The position numbers and the translations under genes were made by a program. Positions 63,004 to 64,000 of a stretch of 64,000 bases of DNA are shown piece by piece. Positions within the stretch are counted from its first letter, which is position 1. Each line of letters opens with the position of its first letter. A model generated the notes under the pieces. That model searched no databases. It was not told where the DNA came from and saw nothing but the letters and a program-made list of their open reading frames with translations. The stretch comes from Ignavibacteria bacterium. Lineage in GTDB: Bacteria; Bacteroidota; Ignavibacteria; Ignavibacteriales; SURF-24. The stretch is from positions 310,001-374,000 of the forward strand of contig JAAXKQ010000002.1 of NCBI GenBank assembly GCA_025612245.1, written 5' to 3'.

Positions 63004-63939
63004 CTAAACTACAAAAAACAGAGAGACCGACGAAACCGCAAGCCAGAGTAGTATGCCAAGTACAAATGGTCTTATTCCCACGGTTTTCAATGTAGAACGG
63101 GACAGGTTTGCCCCAATTAGGAAAAGCGTTACCACGAGTCCTCTTTTTGCAATCTGGTAAATAATTCCGGATAGGGGGCTCAAAAAGGGCAGATAGGTAT
63201 TAAGAATCATGGCGGCAAAAAATGCAAAAATGAAATATGGAATTTTGACCTTTTTTATGTTGCTTCTAAAGGCAAAGCCCGAAGCCAGGGCAACGGGAAT
63301 AATCCAAAGGGCCCGGGCTAACTTTATTGTTGTAGCAGTTGCAAGTGCAGACTTGCCGTACTGGGCAGAGGCCCCAACTACGGAGCTGGTATCGTGAATT
63401 GCAATTGCCGACCAGAGGCCGAACTGGCCCTCCGAAAGGTGGAAGTGATGGCCAACAGCCGGGAAAACCAAAAGTGCAATGCTGTTAAGAATAAATACCA
63501 CTCCCAGTGCAACAGAAGTATTTTCGTGTTTGGCGTCGATTACGGGGGCTACGGCAGCAATGGCGCTGCCACCGCAGATTGCAGTTCCGGCTGAGATGAG
63601 GTAGGAAGTTTTCCGGTCCACTTTAAGAATGCGCGAAATAACAAAGCCAAATGTGAATGTAAAAGCTATTCCTGAGACGGTAAAGATAAAGCCTTTTTTA
63701 CCGGCATCCAAAGCTGCCATTGCATTCATGCCGAAGCCGAGGCCGATTACTGAGAATTGCAGGAGCTTATGAGTAAGTCTGCCTGTTTTCTCCTGGAACG
63801 GGTTTCCGGTAGAAAGAGAAAATGCAATGCCCAGAAGGAGTGCAAGAGGCGCTGCTACAAATGGGAAGATGCAGAGTAGAATGAGAAAAACAAATGTTAC
63901 TTTTATAAGTGTCTGTTTTGAGAAAGAAAGTTTAACCAT
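63004..63939 (-). CDS. YeiH/PSE family putative sulfate-exporter permease
   Basis: This inner-membrane protein of 311 residues from the ATG at 63939 (a GTG eight codons earlier is possible) has about ten hydrophobic segments. GTAICGGSAIAAVAPVI is the hallmark of the YeiH/PSE family, and LWSAIAIHDTSSVVGASAQYG is the second conserved stretch. ANLSRSTLKTVGIRPFVLGI near the end also fits. Family members are annotated as putative sulfate exporters; transport has not been shown for most. The coding region ends before the decayed gene, in the same frame. Bases 63940-64000 are upstream sequence. Confidence 0.9.
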   Translation of the reverse strand: MVKLSFSKQTLIKVTFVFLILLCIFPFVAAPLALLLGIAFSLSTGNPFQEKTGRLTHKLLQFSVIGLGFGMNAMAALDAGKKGFIFTVSGIAFTFTFGFVISRILKVDRKTSYLISAGTAICGGSAIAAVAPVIDAKHENTSVALGVVFILNSIALLVFPAVGHHFHLSEGQFGLWSAIAIHDTSSVVGASAQYGKSALATATTIKLARALWIIPVALASGFAFRSNIKKVKIPYFIFAFFAAMILNTYLPFLSPLSGIIYQIAKRGLVVTLFLIGANLSRSTLKTVGIRPFVLGILLWLAVSSVSLFFVV

Positions 63940-64000
63940 ATCCGAAATCCAAATTTGTGACACGGTAAAACTATCAGTTTTTCCAGTTAAGGTCTAATGA

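Noticed and set aside
1-64000. CRISPR arrays, tRNA, rRNA, integrase, transposase or prophage genes
   Set aside because: No direct-repeat arrays, cloverleaf-like sequences or mobile-element proteins were recognised on reading; absence here is by eye only.

Overview
The window looks like a chromosome segment of a Gram-negative member of the Bacteroidota/Chlorobi group, most like the Ignavibacteria. Six predicted secreted proteins end in the type IX secretion (T9SS) type A tail with the motif NYPNPFNP. There is also a PorV-like outer-membrane protein, several lipoproteins, TonB-dependent receptors with carboxypeptidase-like regulatory domains, and a large PAS histidine kinase. I see no rRNA, tRNA, CRISPR array, integrase or transposase. 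All family assignments come from reading the translations; no database search was run.

Layout. 1-1.4 kb: the 3' end of a polymorphic-toxin gene with a metallopeptidase-type tip (HELYH), a candidate periplasmic immunity gene and decayed coding sequence. 1.5-6.2 kb: an S41-type peptidase, a T9SS-exported phosphodiester glycosidase and a LysE exporter. 6.2-10.1 kb: an ABC-F ATPase with a candidate leader peptide in its 5' region, an iron-sulfur flavoprotein-like reductase, a YciI protein and a SnoaL-like protein. 10.1-17.0 kb: a TonB-dependent receptor, two lipoproteins of unknown function, and on the minus strand a translationally coupled four-lipoprotein CsgG/DUF4810/GNA1162 cluster. 17.4-18.5 kb: a secreted LIM-zinc-finger protein with a DA1-like metallopeptidase domain. 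18.9-25.7 kb: two tandem paralogous T9SS giants that share an upstream box and a perfectly identical 159-bp 3' end. 25.8-42.1 kb: HrpB helicase, a porin-like protein, a chemoreceptor, a TPR protein, a double retropepsin-like protein, a peroxiredoxin, the histidine kinase, a T9SS alpha/beta hydrolase and a small secreted protein with a frameshifted relic copy beside it. 42.2-48.7 kb: an outer-membrane beta-barrel protein, a GT39 glycosyltransferase and a parvulin isomerase. 49.1-58.8 kb: a surface module made of an FG-GAP T9SS cargo, a TonB-dependent receptor, a 1190-aa secreted protein and PorV. 58.9-64 kb: VanX, a T9SS repeat protein, a lipoprotein, a decayed membrane-protein gene and a YeiH-type permease.

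How the genes fit together. Most of the window serves the cell envelope. PorV-type proteins carry T9SS cargo to the surface, and several cargoes here sit beside receptors or wall and glycan enzymes. The strongest leads for something unusual are the secreted LIM-DA1 peptidase, the ABC-F leader region, the tandem giants with a homogenised tail and a variable AT-repeat upstream box, the two-site retropepsin, and the alpha/beta hydrolase fused to an unassigned domain. I do not claim a wholly new defence or mobile system; none is evident.
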